DNA from: Virgifigura sp964551315
Lineage (GTDB): Bacteria > Pseudomonadota > Alphaproteobacteria > Dongiales > Dongiaceae
Reading direction: 5' to 3'
Length of the DNA stretch: 64,000 nucleotides
NCBI GenBank assembly: GCA_964551315.1
Contig: CAZKCM010000012.1
Location: forward strand, 17,626 to 81,625
Positions 43,616-52,803 of this stretch are shown in pieces. The translations under genes were made by a program, and so were the position numbers. Numbering within the stretch: the first letter of the stretch is position 1; each line of letters starts with the position of its first letter. The notes below the pieces were generated by a model. It was given only the letters and a program-made list of their open reading frames with translations, did no database searches and had not been told where the DNA came from.

Positions 43616-44539
43616 ATGACAACCGTGGCGATCATCGGACTGGGGACAATGGGGGCCGGCATGGCCGCCACGATCGCGCGCGCCGGCATCACCGTGCGGG
43701 CCCACGACATCAAGCCCGAAGCGATCCAGGCCGCGCGCGACAGCCTGCCGGCCATTGCCCGTATCCTCGACGCGCTTGCCATGCCCGACAAGGGCGACGC
43801 AACGGCCGTTGCCTTTCCCGGCACCGTCGAGGAAACGGTCGCAGGGGCGGACATGGTCATCGAGAACGTACCGGAGAATCTCAACCTCAAGCTGGAGGTG
43901 TTCCGGGAGCTTGACCGGCTGGTGTCGGCGGATTGCGTTCTTGCGTCCGACACTTCGGGGATTCCGATCACCAAGCTTCAGCAGGCCGTTTCGGCGCCGG
44001 GGCGGGTGATCGGCATGCACTGGTCGAATCCGCCGCATCTCATCCCCATGATCGAGGTGATCGCCGGCGCCAAGACCAGCGCGGAAACCAGGGACTGGCT
44101 GGTCGAGTTCATCAAGGGCCTCAACCTGCGCCCGGTCGTGGTGAAGCAGGATGTGCCCGGCTTCGTCGAGAACCGCATCCTCTATGCCATCATGCGCGAG
44201 GCGGTGGACCTCGTGGAGCGCGGCGTCATCGAGCCAGAGGGGCTGGATACCTGCGTGTCCTGGGGCATCGGCTACAAGCTGGCGATCATCGGGCCCATGG
44301 CGCTTCTGGACATGGCGGGGCTCGACATCTACCAGTCCGTCGGCAGCTATCTGAACGCGGACCTGTGCACGCGCGACGACGTGTCCCGCTACGTGACCGA
44401 CCGGACGGCGCGAGGCGATCTGGGCATCAAGAGCGGCGCGGGAATCTTCCGGTATACGCCGGAGGAAATCGAGCGCCTCCGCGCCGAGAGGGCGCGGCGC
44501 TTCGTGGCCGTACGCCGCGCGCTCGAACAGGAGATGTGA
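43616..44539 (+). CDS. 5-Formyl-3-hydroxy-2-methylpyridine-4-carboxylate 5-dehydrogenase (3-hydroxyacyl-CoA dehydrogenase fold)
   Basis: The protein has 307 residues. The Rossmann motif GLGTMGAGMAA begins at residue 8. Segments IENVPENLNLK, ASDTSGIPITKLQ, MHWSNPPHLIPMIEVIAG, VPGFVENRILYA and LDTCVSWGIGYK closely match my memory of the Mesorhizobium loti vitamin B6 pathway enzyme (mlr6793, 309 residues), far more than ordinary hydroxyacyl-CoA dehydrogenases. That enzyme oxidises the 5-formyl group with NAD to give 3-hydroxy-2-methylpyridine-4,5-dicarboxylate. It stands between the ring-opening module and the TRAP importer. Confidence 0.82.
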   Translation: MTTVAIIGLGTMGAGMAATIARAGITVRAHDIKPEAIQAARDSLPAIARILDALAMPDKGDATAVAFPGTVEETVAGADMVIENVPENLNLKLEVFRELDRLVSADCVLASDTSGIPITKLQQAVSAPGRVIGMHWSNPPHLIPMIEVIAGAKTSAETRDWLVEFIKGLNLRPVVVKQDVPGFVENRILYAIMREAVDLVERGVIEPEGLDTCVSWGIGYKLAIIGPMALLDMAGLDIYQSVGSYLNADLCTRDDVSRYVTDRTARGDLGIKSGAGIFRYTPEEIERLRAERARRFVAVRRALEQEM

Positions 44540-44575
44540 CCGGTGCACGGCGCCGCGGTCGTAGGGAGCTGGTGA

Positions 44576-45088
44576 ATGCGGCGGGCATGGGCGGTGGCAC
44601 GCACGGCCATAGGATACCTGATCGGCCTTTTGCTGATCGCCATGGTGGTGCTGAACGTCGCCAACGCGTTCGGCCGCTACGTGCTTGGCTGGGCGATTCC
44701 GGGTGCCGACGAACTGCTCGTCTTCTCGATGGTGTGGCTGGTGTTCCTCGGTGCCGTCCTGGCGATGGCCGGCGGTGGACATCTGCGTTTCGACCTGCTC
44801 GTGATGTCTCTGCCCCGGCGCCTGGGGTGCCTGCTCGACGCGGTCAGATGTGCGATTGTCTCGGCTCTGGCCGTGTTCGTCTGTCTCCAATCCTGGGGCG
44901 CGCTCGCGAAGCTCGGGCGGATCGGGCAGAAGAGCATGGCGATGGGGGTGCCCATGACGGTGCCTCATGCCGCGGTCTTCGTCGGCTTCGCCCTGATCGC
45001 GCTGATATCCGCCGTTCTGGCGGTGATGGCGCTGCTCACCGCCGCGGGCGTGGTCCGGCAGGCGGAAGCGGGCGAGGGGTCGGACTGA
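44576..45088 (+). CDS. TRAP transporter small permease (DctQ-like)
   Basis: The protein has 170 residues with four predicted membrane helices and the family motif GRYVLGWAIPGADELLVFSMVWLVFLGAV. It starts 36 bases after the dehydrogenase gene and lies 1 base before the large permease gene. It is part of a three-gene sodium-driven TRAP importer for an organic acid, here probably a pyridine carboxylate or related compound. Confidence 0.88.
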   Translation: MRRAWAVARTAIGYLIGLLLIAMVVLNVANAFGRYVLGWAIPGADELLVFSMVWLVFLGAVLAMAGGGHLRFDLLVMSLPRRLGCLLDAVRCAIVSALAVFVCLQSWGALAKLGRIGQKSMAMGVPMTVPHAAVFVGFALIALISAVLAVMALLTAAGVVRQAEAGEGSD

Positions 45089-45089
45089 C

Positions 45090-46376
45090 ATGTGGTCGCT
45101 GATCGTTCTGCCCGTCGGGCTGTTCCTGCTGGGTTTCCCGATCTATGTCGTTCTGCTGGCCGCCAGCGCGGTCACCGTTCTGGCGGTCATGAACGTGCCG
45201 CCGCTCGTCATCCATCAGATCATGTATGGCGGGGTCGCGAATTACGCGCTCCTGGCGGTGCCCTTCTTCATCTTTGCCGGCGAGCTGATGAACCGGTGCG
45301 GCGTGACCGAACGGCTCGTCCAGTGGGTGATGTGTCTCACCGGGCATATCCGCGGCAGTCTCGGCCTCACCACGATCGCCAGTTCGACCATGCTCGGGGC
45401 GGTGTCCGGCTCCAGCCCCGCCACCGTCGCGGCGATCGGCAAGACCCTTTACGAGCCGCTTCTGAGAAGCGGCTACGGACAGCCCTTTGCGCTCGGCCTC
45501 GTCACCTCCAGCGGGTCGATCGCCATCGTCATCCCGCCCAGCATCGCGATGATCCTCTACGGCGCGAGCGCAGAGCAGTCGATCCCGAAGCTGTTCATCG
45601 CGGGGATCCTGCCGGGCTTCCTGATCGCGCTTCTGATGGGCCTTTATGTCCTTTTTTGGATCCGGCGCCGTGGGGCTGCCGCCGCGACGGAACAGGGTGC
45701 GGGCGACGGTCACGCGGATGTCGGCCTCGGCGCTGCGACCGTTCGCGCTTCGGGCGCTCTGGCCATGCCCGTGATCGTGCTGCTGGGCATCTATCTGGGC
45801 TTCTTCTCGCCCACGGAGGCGGGCGGCGTGGCCTGCCTCTATGCCATGCTGCTTGGTCGCTACGTCTATCGCAGCGTGACCTGGCGCCAGATCCTGGAGG
45901 CGGCATCGGACTCCGCCTTCCTGACGGGGCAGGTCCTCGTGATCGTGGCGAGCGCCGCCGTCTTTGCCTGGATCCTGACCGTCCAGGGCATCCCGCAATC
46001 GCTGATTGCCTGGGTCGAGGCGGCGCAGCTGACGCCCGTTATGTTCCTGCTCGCCGTCAATGTGCTTCTTCTCGTTCTCGGGTGCTTCATCGACCCGACG
46101 TCGGCCATCCTGGTTCTGACGCCGATTCTTGCGCCCATCGTGCAAAGCCTGGGAATCGACCTCGTTCATTTCGGGGTGGTCATGACGGTCAATCTGAGCA
46201 TCGGCATGTTCACGCCTCCGTTCGGCCTGAACATATTCGTCGCGCAATCGGTCCTGGACGCGAAGCTCTCCGATATCTATCGGGGCCTGTTCGGGTTCTT
46301 TGTCGCGCAGGTGATTGCCCTGCTGATCATTACCTATGTTCCGGGGCTTTCCCTTTACCTTGTCGACGCCGTTTAG
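45090..46376 (+). CDS. TRAP transporter large permease (DctM-like)
   Basis: This 428-residue protein has 11-12 membrane helices. Family motifs are visible: AVPFFIFAGELMNRCG, GSSPATVAAIGKTLYEPLLRSGY, IVIPPSIAMILYG and FIDPTSAILVLTPILAP. Length is normal. It works with the DctQ-like protein before it and the binding protein after it. Confidence 0.93.
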   Translation: MWSLIVLPVGLFLLGFPIYVVLLAASAVTVLAVMNVPPLVIHQIMYGGVANYALLAVPFFIFAGELMNRCGVTERLVQWVMCLTGHIRGSLGLTTIASSTMLGAVSGSSPATVAAIGKTLYEPLLRSGYGQPFALGLVTSSGSIAIVIPPSIAMILYGASAEQSIPKLFIAGILPGFLIALLMGLYVLFWIRRRGAAAATEQGAGDGHADVGLGAATVRASGALAMPVIVLLGIYLGFFSPTEAGGVACLYAMLLGRYVYRSVTWRQILEAASDSAFLTGQVLVIVASAAVFAWILTVQGIPQSLIAWVEAAQLTPVMFLLAVNVLLLVLGCFIDPTSAILVLTPILAPIVQSLGIDLVHFGVVMTVNLSIGMFTPPFGLNIFVAQSVLDAKLSDIYRGLFGFFVAQVIALLIITYVPGLSLYLVDAV

Positions 46377-46388
46377 AAGGAAAGGACG

Positions 46389-47417
46389 ATGTCCATGTCT
46401 TCTTGCATCCGCTGTTGGAAAGGCACCGCGATCGGTGCCGCGCTGTCCCTGGCGGTCCTGCTGGGCCAATCCGCTGGCCCGGCCGAGGCCCAGACCGTCA
46501 TGAAGCTCGCCAGCGCGACCATCAACGACGTTCAGCACGAATGGCAGAAGACCTTCGCGCAGGAGCTGGCGGAGCGCGTCGGCGACAAGGTGAAGGTCGA
46601 GATCTATCCGGCGAGCCAGCTCGGTTCCATCCCACGCATGGTGGAAGGGGTGCTGTTCGGCACCATCGAATCCTTCATTACGCCGACGGCCTTCCTGGTC
46701 GGCACCGAACCGAAGCTGCAGGTTCTGGACGCGCCGGGGCTCTTCGACTCGCCGGAGCATGTTGGCCGCGTGATTCATGACCCGGCCTATCGCGATCATC
46801 TGGAGACCCTGGCGCTGGACAAGGACCTTCGCATCATCGGCGTCATCTTCAACAGCCCGTTCCTCGTCCTGACCAAGGATCCGGCGCCGAAGCTGGATGA
46901 TCTGGCTGGCAAGAAGATCCGCACCTTCGCGTCGCCGCTGCAGATCGAGCCGATGAAGGCGATCGGCGCGAACCCGCTCCCGCTGCCGCTGACCGAGGTG
47001 GTACCCGCCCTGCAATCCGGCAATATCGATGGCATGCTTGCCGGGATGCCGATCCTGACGGCGTTCCGCTACTACGACGTGGCGAAATACGTGACGGATC
47101 TGTCGTTCTCGCAGATCGTGTCGATCAACGTCATCAACGAGACCTGGTTTCAGTCGCAGCCCGAGGACGTCCGCAACGCGATCATAGAGGCCGGCCGCGC
47201 GGCGGAGGAGGCCGTTCTCCAGTGGGGTATCGACAATTTGGAGCGGTCGAACGGGGCCTGGGTTGAAAACGGCGGCGAGATTCTGACGCTGAGCGAGGAA
47301 GACCGCGCGCGGATGATGTCGGTCTTCCGGGAGGTCGGAGAACGAATCCTCACCGAGGACCCCGAAGTCGCCGAGGAGTACACGCTGCTCACCAAGGTCG
47401 TGGATGAGAAGCGGTGA
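46389..47417 (+). CDS. TRAP transporter substrate-binding protein (DctP-like)
   Basis: This 342-residue secreted protein has a signal peptide (about residues 1-35, ending AEAQ). The DctP fold shows GKKIRTFASPLQIEPMKAIGANPLPLPLTEVVPALQSGNIDG near residues 175-220. The Arg in KIRTF is the usual carboxylate-binding residue of TRAP receptors, so the ligand is expected to be a carboxylic acid. The gene order Q-M-P and its place between two vitamin B6 dehydrogenase genes suggest a pyridine-carboxylate ligand. Confidence 0.9.
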   Translation: MSMSSCIRCWKGTAIGAALSLAVLLGQSAGPAEAQTVMKLASATINDVQHEWQKTFAQELAERVGDKVKVEIYPASQLGSIPRMVEGVLFGTIESFITPTAFLVGTEPKLQVLDAPGLFDSPEHVGRVIHDPAYRDHLETLALDKDLRIIGVIFNSPFLVLTKDPAPKLDDLAGKKIRTFASPLQIEPMKAIGANPLPLPLTEVVPALQSGNIDGMLAGMPILTAFRYYDVAKYVTDLSFSQIVSINVINETWFQSQPEDVRNAIIEAGRAAEEAVLQWGIDNLERSNGAWVENGGEILTLSEEDRARMMSVFREVGERILTEDPEVAEEYTLLTKVVDEKR

Positions 47418-47571
47418 CGATCGCGGGAGGGTCCGGGACTGTGCTCGGACGCCTCGAAGGAATGCCGGGTGGCTGGGAGGCCGAATGCGTGCTGTCGTCG
47501 CCCGATCGCAAGAAGCGGGGGTGACCTTGCCCCTGGCCATAGGATGAACCCCGCACAACAGGGAGGTTGAG

Positions 47572-48312
47572 ATGAAGAGATTTGTCGGCCGTGTGGCCAT
47601 CGTTACCGGCGCTGCCCAGGGGATCGGCGCGGCGGTCGCGAAGCGGTTGTCGGACGAGGGCGGGACCGTGGCCTTCGTCGACATCAACGAGGAGGGGGCG
47701 AAGGCAAAGGCGGCGGCGGCGGGCGGATCGGCCTTTGCCGTCCAATGCGACATTGGCGATCCCGAGTCCGTCGCGGCGCTTCACGAGGCGGTCCTGAAGC
47801 GTTGCGGCAAGATCGACATCCTGGTCAACGCCGCGGCCATCGTGCCGTTCGTTCCCTGGTCGGAACTGACCTTCGAGGAATGGCGCCGTGTGATGCGGGT
47901 CAATCTGGACGGCCTCTATCTCATGTGCCGCGCATCGTCGGAGGCAATGCGCAAGGGGGGCTACGGCCGGATCGTGTCGCTCTGCTCCAACTCCATCTTT
48001 GCCGGTACGCCGAACATGGCGCATTACGTCGCCTCGAAAGGGGGCGTGCTGACGTTCTCGCGCGCGCTGGCCACGGAGCTCGGCGCCGACCGGATCACCG
48101 TCAATTGCGTCTGTCCCGGCCTGACAGACACCGAAGGCGTTCAGAAGACGGAGCACAAGAACAGCTTCGAGATCGTCAACATGCTGCAGGCCATCAAGGG
48201 CCGCGGGACGCCGCCCGACATCGTGCCGGCCATAGCCTTTCTGGCGTCCGAGGAGGCGCACTGGATCACCGGTCAAGCGCTGAATGTGGACGCGGGGATG
48301 GTCCGGTACTGA
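47572..48312 (+). CDS. Pyridoxal 4-dehydrogenase (short-chain dehydrogenase/reductase)
   Basis: The protein has 246 residues, with the GGGAGG ribosome binding site well placed. The SDR cofactor motif TGAAQGIG is near residue 12 and the catalytic Tyr-Lys lies in MAHYVASKGGV. The stretches IFAGTPNMAHYVASKGG, EIVNMLQAIKGRG and the C-terminus LNVDAGMVRY match my memory of the M. loti enzyme (mlr6807) very closely. It oxidises pyridoxal with NAD to 4-pyridoxolactone, the substrate of the lactonase at 56441. Confidence 0.85.
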   Translation: MKRFVGRVAIVTGAAQGIGAAVAKRLSDEGGTVAFVDINEEGAKAKAAAAGGSAFAVQCDIGDPESVAALHEAVLKRCGKIDILVNAAAIVPFVPWSELTFEEWRRVMRVNLDGLYLMCRASSEAMRKGGYGRIVSLCSNSIFAGTPNMAHYVASKGGVLTFSRALATELGADRITVNCVCPGLTDTEGVQKTEHKNSFEIVNMLQAIKGRGTPPDIVPAIAFLASEEAHWITGQALNVDAGMVRY

Positions 48313-48405
48313 TCCTGTATAGGGAGGCGCCGCCATGAGCGCCTCCCTCTCCATGGCCCGCGCGGGTCCAATGGCTTGGACTGGTGAATTGTTCAGGGAC
48401 TCTCG

Positions 48406-50067
48406 ATGACCAGGCACAGCAGTTACGATTACATCGTGATCGGTGCCGGATCCGCCGGCTGTACCCTGGCGAACAGGCTCTCGGAAGACCCGGACGCCAG
48501 GGTCCTCGTGCTGGAGGCCGGCGGCTGGGATCGCGATCCCCTGATCCACATCCCGTTGGGTTGGGGAAAGATCCTGCAGAAGCGGCTGCACGACTGGATG
48601 TACTTTTGCGAGCCGGAAGACAGCGTCGGCGGGCGCCGCGTGGAATGCGCGCGCGGCAAGGTCGTCGGCGGCTCGTCATCCGTCAACGCGATGGCCTATG
48701 TACGGGGCAACCGCGGCGACTTCGACGGATGGGCGGCCAAGGGCCTCGAGGAATGGTCCTATGCCCACGCGCTTCCCTATTTCCGCAAGCAGGAAACCTG
48801 GGCGGAAGGCGCGAACAGCTTTCGGGGTGATTCCGGTCCGCTCGGGACTCAGTTCTGCCGATACGAGGATCCGCTGGTGGAGGCCTTCGCCCAGGCGGGC
48901 AAGGACGCCGGCCATGGCTGGACCGACGACTACAACGGGGAGCGACAGGACGGCTTCGGCCGGCTGCAGATGACCATCCGCAACGGCCGCCGCTGCAGCG
49001 GAGCGACCGCCTATCTTCGACCCGCGCTGGCGCGCCCCAATCTCGAGATTCGCGTCAAGGCGCATGTGACGCGCATACTGTTCGAGGGCGAGCGGGCCGT
49101 GGGCGTCGAATATCTGCGAGGCGGAAAGCGGGAGAGCGTCCGCGCCGATCGGGAAGTCATTCTGTCCGGCGGCGTGATCAATTCGCCGCAGCTCCTCATG
49201 CTTTCGGGCGTGGGCGACCCGGCGGAGCTTGCCCGGCACGGCATCCCGGTGCGGGCCGAGGTGCCCGGGGTCGGCAAGAACCTGCAGGACCACGTCTCGG
49301 TGATCCTGATGTACGAGCGGAAGGAACCCGGCCCGTTTCATCGGATGATGCGGTTCGACCGGATCGGGCGGGAGATGGCCAAGGCCTACCTGTTCGGCAA
49401 GGGCGGTGCCGCGGACGTTCCCGGCGGGATCACCGCGTTCCTGAAGAGCCGGGACGGGCTGGATCTGCCCGATATCCAACTGCTCCTGACGGCCGCGCCG
49501 CTTAATGCCTGGCCTTATTTCAAGCCGTTCAAGGAGCCGTTCAAGGACGGTTTCGCCTGCCGGATCGTCATGCTGCGGCCGGAAAGCCGGGGCGTGGTCG
49601 AGCTGGCCGATGGCAATCCCCTGTCGCCGGCCATCATCCGGCAGAACTTTCTGTCAACGGAATCCGACTGGCAAATCGTGAGGCGGGGCGTGGAGATGGC
49701 CCGCCACATCGCGGCACAGCCGTCGATGCGACCCTATATCGCGCGGGAGATCGCGCCCGGGCCGACGGCGAATTCGGTGGCGGACATCGATGCTTACATC
49801 CGGTCGACCTCGATCACCGTCCACCATCCTCTCGGAACCTGCCGCATGGGTCCGGATTCGGACTCGATGGCGGTGGTCGATGCCCAGCTTCGCGTCCGGG
49901 GAACCTCGGGACTCAGGGTGGTGGACGCGTCGGTCATGCCGGAGCTGACCCGCGGCAACATCAACGCGCCGATCGTCATGATCGCGGAGCGGGCATCGGA
50001 CCTGATCCGCGGGCGGCCGACCCTGGCGCCCGACACCCGGTTTCTCAGGACCGCGGTCGCCGCCTGA
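48406..50067 (+). CDS. GMC-family FAD oxidoreductase (possible 4-pyridoxic acid dehydrogenase)
   Basis: This 553-residue protein has the GMC plan: YIVIGAGSAGCTLANRLSED at the N-terminus, GKVVGGSSSVNAMAYVRG, and the active-site region HHPLGTCRMG with TRGNINAPIVMIAERASDLI, where His and Asn form the usual pair. It lacks a signal peptide. It follows the pyridoxal dehydrogenase gene and differs from the GMC enzyme at 58551 (Pro in place of Asn). In M. loti the step from 4-pyridoxate to its 5-aldehyde is catalysed by an FAD enzyme, and this protein fills that gap. The assignment is inference. Confidence 0.7.
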   Translation: MTRHSSYDYIVIGAGSAGCTLANRLSEDPDARVLVLEAGGWDRDPLIHIPLGWGKILQKRLHDWMYFCEPEDSVGGRRVECARGKVVGGSSSVNAMAYVRGNRGDFDGWAAKGLEEWSYAHALPYFRKQETWAEGANSFRGDSGPLGTQFCRYEDPLVEAFAQAGKDAGHGWTDDYNGERQDGFGRLQMTIRNGRRCSGATAYLRPALARPNLEIRVKAHVTRILFEGERAVGVEYLRGGKRESVRADREVILSGGVINSPQLLMLSGVGDPAELARHGIPVRAEVPGVGKNLQDHVSVILMYERKEPGPFHRMMRFDRIGREMAKAYLFGKGGAADVPGGITAFLKSRDGLDLPDIQLLLTAAPLNAWPYFKPFKEPFKDGFACRIVMLRPESRGVVELADGNPLSPAIIRQNFLSTESDWQIVRRGVEMARHIAAQPSMRPYIAREIAPGPTANSVADIDAYIRSTSITVHHPLGTCRMGPDSDSMAVVDAQLRVRGTSGLRVVDASVMPELTRGNINAPIVMIAERASDLIRGRPTLAPDTRFLRTAVAA

Positions 50068-50125
50068 GTCCGAACCGAAGCGTCGATCACCGGAGACGGA
50101 GAGAGGGCGGCGCGGCGCCCCGTCC

Positions 50126-50893
50126 TTATCCCGCCTGCGCCTCGCGCCACTGGCGATACCCGGCGGGCATCGCCGTTACGAACAGGCTTTGATGCACGTC
50201 GGCAAGATGATCCTGCATCAGCCGTTCCGCCAATTCGGGGTCCCGTTTCGCCACGGCCTCGGCAATGGACTCGTGGAACCGGACATGGTTCGCTTGGCGC
50301 TTGAAACAGTGACCATTCTCGCCGAAGCGCCTCATGGCTTCGTCCCGCAGTGCGCCGCACAGCGAGTCGAACAGGATCAGAAACAGCGAATTCCGCGACA
50401 GCTCGGCGATCTTTCTGTGAAAGGCCAGATCGGCGAGCTGATAATCTTCGTGACTCCGCGCTTCACGGGTTCTTCGGGCAAGCATCCGCAGATCTTCCAC
50501 ATCCATCTGGGAGGAGCGCAGGGCCGCGAGACGCGCCATGATCGGCTCGATGTTGAGACGCAGCTCGATAAGTTCCATGGGCGTGCCCCGCTGCGTCAGC
50601 CAATTGACGCTCGGATGAGCGATGATCATGGCAGGGGCGGCCACGTCCCCGGCCGGTTCGTAAGATCCGTTGGCCGAAGGTTCCGGGCACTTTGTGATGA
50701 AGGTGCCGCGCCCCTGCTGACGAGAGATCAGCCCGTCGGCTTCGAGGACGCTGAGGGCCCGCCGAAGAACGCGGCGACCGACACCAAGTTGGTCCGCCAG
50801 CTCGCGCTCGGCCGGCAATCGCCCGCCGTTGTCGACAGACCAGCCCTCAAGCATATGCCGAAGCTTCTCCAAAGTACTCTGATAGCGGTCCAT
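50126..50893 (-). CDS. GntR-family regulator with FCD ligand domain
   Basis: The protein has 255 residues from the ATG at 50893. An N-terminal winged helix (GRLPAERELADQLGVGRRVLRRALSVLE) is followed by an all-helical FCD domain with metal-ligand type residues (DLAFHRKIAE; NHVRFHESI; RLMQDHLADVH). It lies between the two halves of the vitamin B6 locus and is divergent from the 51598 importer operon. It is therefore a candidate repressor of both, binding the GGTTCC-type sites at 51123-51351. No strong ribosome binding site precedes this start. Confidence 0.85.
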   Translation of the reverse strand: MDRYQSTLEKLRHMLEGWSVDNGGRLPAERELADQLGVGRRVLRRALSVLEADGLISRQQGRGTFITKCPEPSANGSYEPAGDVAAPAMIIAHPSVNWLTQRGTPMELIELRLNIEPIMARLAALRSSQMDVEDLRMLARRTREARSHEDYQLADLAFHRKIAELSRNSLFLILFDSLCGALRDEAMRRFGENGHCFKRQANHVRFHESIAEAVAKRDPELAERLMQDHLADVHQSLFVTAMPAGYRQWREAQAG

Positions 50894-51122
50894 GTCGTTT
50901 ACACCGTACCTAGAAAAACCGTCACATACTTGGAAAGCCAGTCCCCTCAAGGCATTCCGGGTCATTGGCGCTTGCGCCCATCGAACGCCGAACGGATCGA
51001 AGCGCCGGTCGTCTTCCGCCGGATGCTGCGAAGGCATTGCGCGCAGTGGCTTGGCTTGCCCGTCTCGCAAAGCGCAATCCTGTCGACCCGGCTGCATCCC
51101 GCGGAAACCGAGCGAGGGGGCT

Positions 51123-51351
51123 ATGGTTCCCGAGAGGAACCAAAAAAATAGTTGATTCGGCAGCTTTTCTCAACAGAGGAGAGAAGAAACGGTACGCCGG
51201 ACGCGATGTTTTCGGGCGCGATGCGCCTCGAGTTCCATTCGGCTCGGATGTTTCGTTCCGCGTGGCCGAACGGCAACGGCCCGGCGACGGCTTGGCGATT
51301 GTATGGTTCGCTGTCGGGTTTAATGGTTCCGGTAATCGGACGAAATGGTTC
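51123..51351. promoter_or_regulatory. Operator cluster: GGTTCC palindrome plus three phased ATGGTTC repeats
   Basis: GGTTCC-N5-GGAACC forms a perfect palindrome at 51125-51141. ATGGTTC recurs at 51303-51309, 51323-51329 and 51345-51351, spaced 20 and 22 bases (about two helical turns) and ending 16 bases before the -35 of the importer promoter. The common GGTTC half-site suggests one regulator, possibly the GntR protein at 50126. Confidence 0.6.
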
Positions 51352-51367
51352 GACAGTTCGAGGAGCG

Positions 51368-51395
51368 TTGACAAGTTATTGCAAATTGGTGTCAT
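51368..51395 (+). promoter_or_regulatory. Promoter of the BMP-type importer operon
   Basis: TTGACA (51368-51373) and TGTCAT (51390-51395) are separated by 16 bases. The perfect -35 and weak -10 fit a regulated promoter. The start codon is 200 bases downstream. Confidence 0.5.
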
Positions 51396-51597
51396 CTTGA
51401 CACCGCGACGTCACGTCCTGCGACCGGTTGACCGGGCGTGACGGAGGTGGGTTTTCAGCACTTGCGCGGAAGATCGCCGGTCGGCCGCAATTCGGGGAAG
51501 CCGTTGCGTTTCCGGGAACCAATAGGCCGCGGCGGGCGCATCTCTTGCGGCGCCGCGAATCCCCGCCTTCGGCAGCGATACGAATTGGGAGGCAAAT

Positions 51598-52641
51598 GTG
51601 ATTCGTTGGAGGACTAAGTTTGGGATAATGGTTTCCGGGCTGGTGCTCGGGGCCGGCGTGGCCTGGTCGTCGGTGGCGGCTGAGGTCAAGACCATTGCTA
51701 TTCTCACGCCCGAGCAGGGAACGGATTACGGCTGGAACCAGCAGGGTGTCGAGGCCGCACGGCAGGTGGCGGAGAAGTACGGCCTGGAGTTCATCGCGGC
51801 CGAAGGCCTCGGCTACGGGGACGTTCGGCCGGCGCTGCGCGAGATCGCGGAGGACGGAGCGGATCTGATGATCGCCCACGCGAGCGGATACAACACCGCG
51901 GCGCCTGAGATCGCGGCCGAAACCGATGTCCCCGTCGCGATCGTCGATCGGCCCGACGACATGAAGGCCGGTCTGGTCGCCGATTACACGCTTTCAGGCC
52001 ACGAAGGCTCCTATCTCGCGGGCCGCATGGCGGCGCAGATGACCCGCACGGGGACGGTCGGTATCGTCGTTTCGGGAGAGCCGCCGTCGTGGAACAGTCA
52101 GTCGGCGGGCTTCGCGCTCGGCGTCCGGGCGGAGAATCCTCAGGTCAAGATCATCTACGCGGTCATCGGTCCGGCCGCCTACGGCGATGCCGCGGGCGGA
52201 CGTCGCGTTACCGAATCCGTGATCTCGGCGGGCGCAGACATCATCTTCGGGCAGGGCAACGGGTCGAGCTTCGGCATGATCCAGGCCGTGGAAACGACCA
52301 AGGCCGTGGACGGTGGCAAGGTGTGGTTCATCGACGTCATCGGCGACAAGTCGGAACTCGACAAGGGACATCTTCTGTCTTCGGTGATCTGGGACCTGGT
52401 GCCGGTCTACAGTGCCATGGTGGAGGATCTGCGGGCGGACCGGTTCGGGACCGTCGGTTACAAGATCCAGCTGGCCGACGATTCGGTTCGTCTCCTCAAG
52501 AGTCCGCATATCCCGGCGGATATCTGGGCCAACCTGATGGCCATCCGCGAGGATATCGTCGCGGGGAAGATCTCCGTCGAGCTTATCACCGACGCCGAGG
52601 AGGTCCGTGGCCTGATGACCTCGGTGGAGTCGCGGGAGTAG
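51598..52641 (+). CDS. BMP-family (PnrA-like) substrate-binding protein of an ABC importer
   Basis: The protein has 347 residues, starting at GTG 51598 after TTGGGAGG. A signal peptide (about residues 1-28, ending SVAAE) is followed by a basic-membrane-protein/PnrA fold (TIAILTPEQGTDYGWNQQGVEAARQVAEKYG; GSYLAGRMAAQMTRTGTVGIVVSG; DIIFGQGNGSSFGMIQA). Known members bind nucleosides. Because the same run of genes continues into three vitamin B6 degradation enzymes, the ligand is probably a B6 vitamer; this is inferred from context. Confidence 0.85.
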   Translation: MIRWRTKFGIMVSGLVLGAGVAWSSVAAEVKTIAILTPEQGTDYGWNQQGVEAARQVAEKYGLEFIAAEGLGYGDVRPALREIAEDGADLMIAHASGYNTAAPEIAAETDVPVAIVDRPDDMKAGLVADYTLSGHEGSYLAGRMAAQMTRTGTVGIVVSGEPPSWNSQSAGFALGVRAENPQVKIIYAVIGPAAYGDAAGGRRVTESVISAGADIIFGQGNGSSFGMIQAVETTKAVDGGKVWFIDVIGDKSELDKGHLLSSVIWDLVPVYSAMVEDLRADRFGTVGYKIQLADDSVRLLKSPHIPADIWANLMAIREDIVAGKISVELITDAEEVRGLMTSVESRE

Positions 52642-52803
52642 CGGTCGAATCCAGACGGGTCCGGGCCAGCGCGCCCATGTGGCACGCCCGATGGTGGCGC
52701 GCCCGATGTGGCGGTCGATGTTTCGCTGACGCACCGTCGCCACATCGGGTACGCTGGCCTTCTTTCTTCATCCGTCGATCATCGCCGCCAACGGAGCGGA
52801 CCC

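Larger units (their letters stand above)
50894..51597. other. Control region between the GntR regulator and the importer operon
   Basis: These 704 bases contain no recognised gene. Supported elements are a 17-base palindrome (51125-51141), three phased ATGGTTC repeats (51303-51351) and a promoter (51368-51395). A further GGAACCA lies near 51515. A 5' leader of about 190 bases would precede the importer. Confidence 0.6.

Noticed and set aside
45036..47753. A 905-codon open frame on the minus strand
   Set aside because: Antisense to the TRAP genes and the start of the pyridoxal dehydrogenase gene; no domain-like sequence.
51125..51148. GGTTCC palindrome followed by seven A as an intrinsic terminator
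   Set aside because: On the plus strand A follows the stem, and on the minus strand the T-run precedes it, so neither direction gives a terminator. Treated as an operator.
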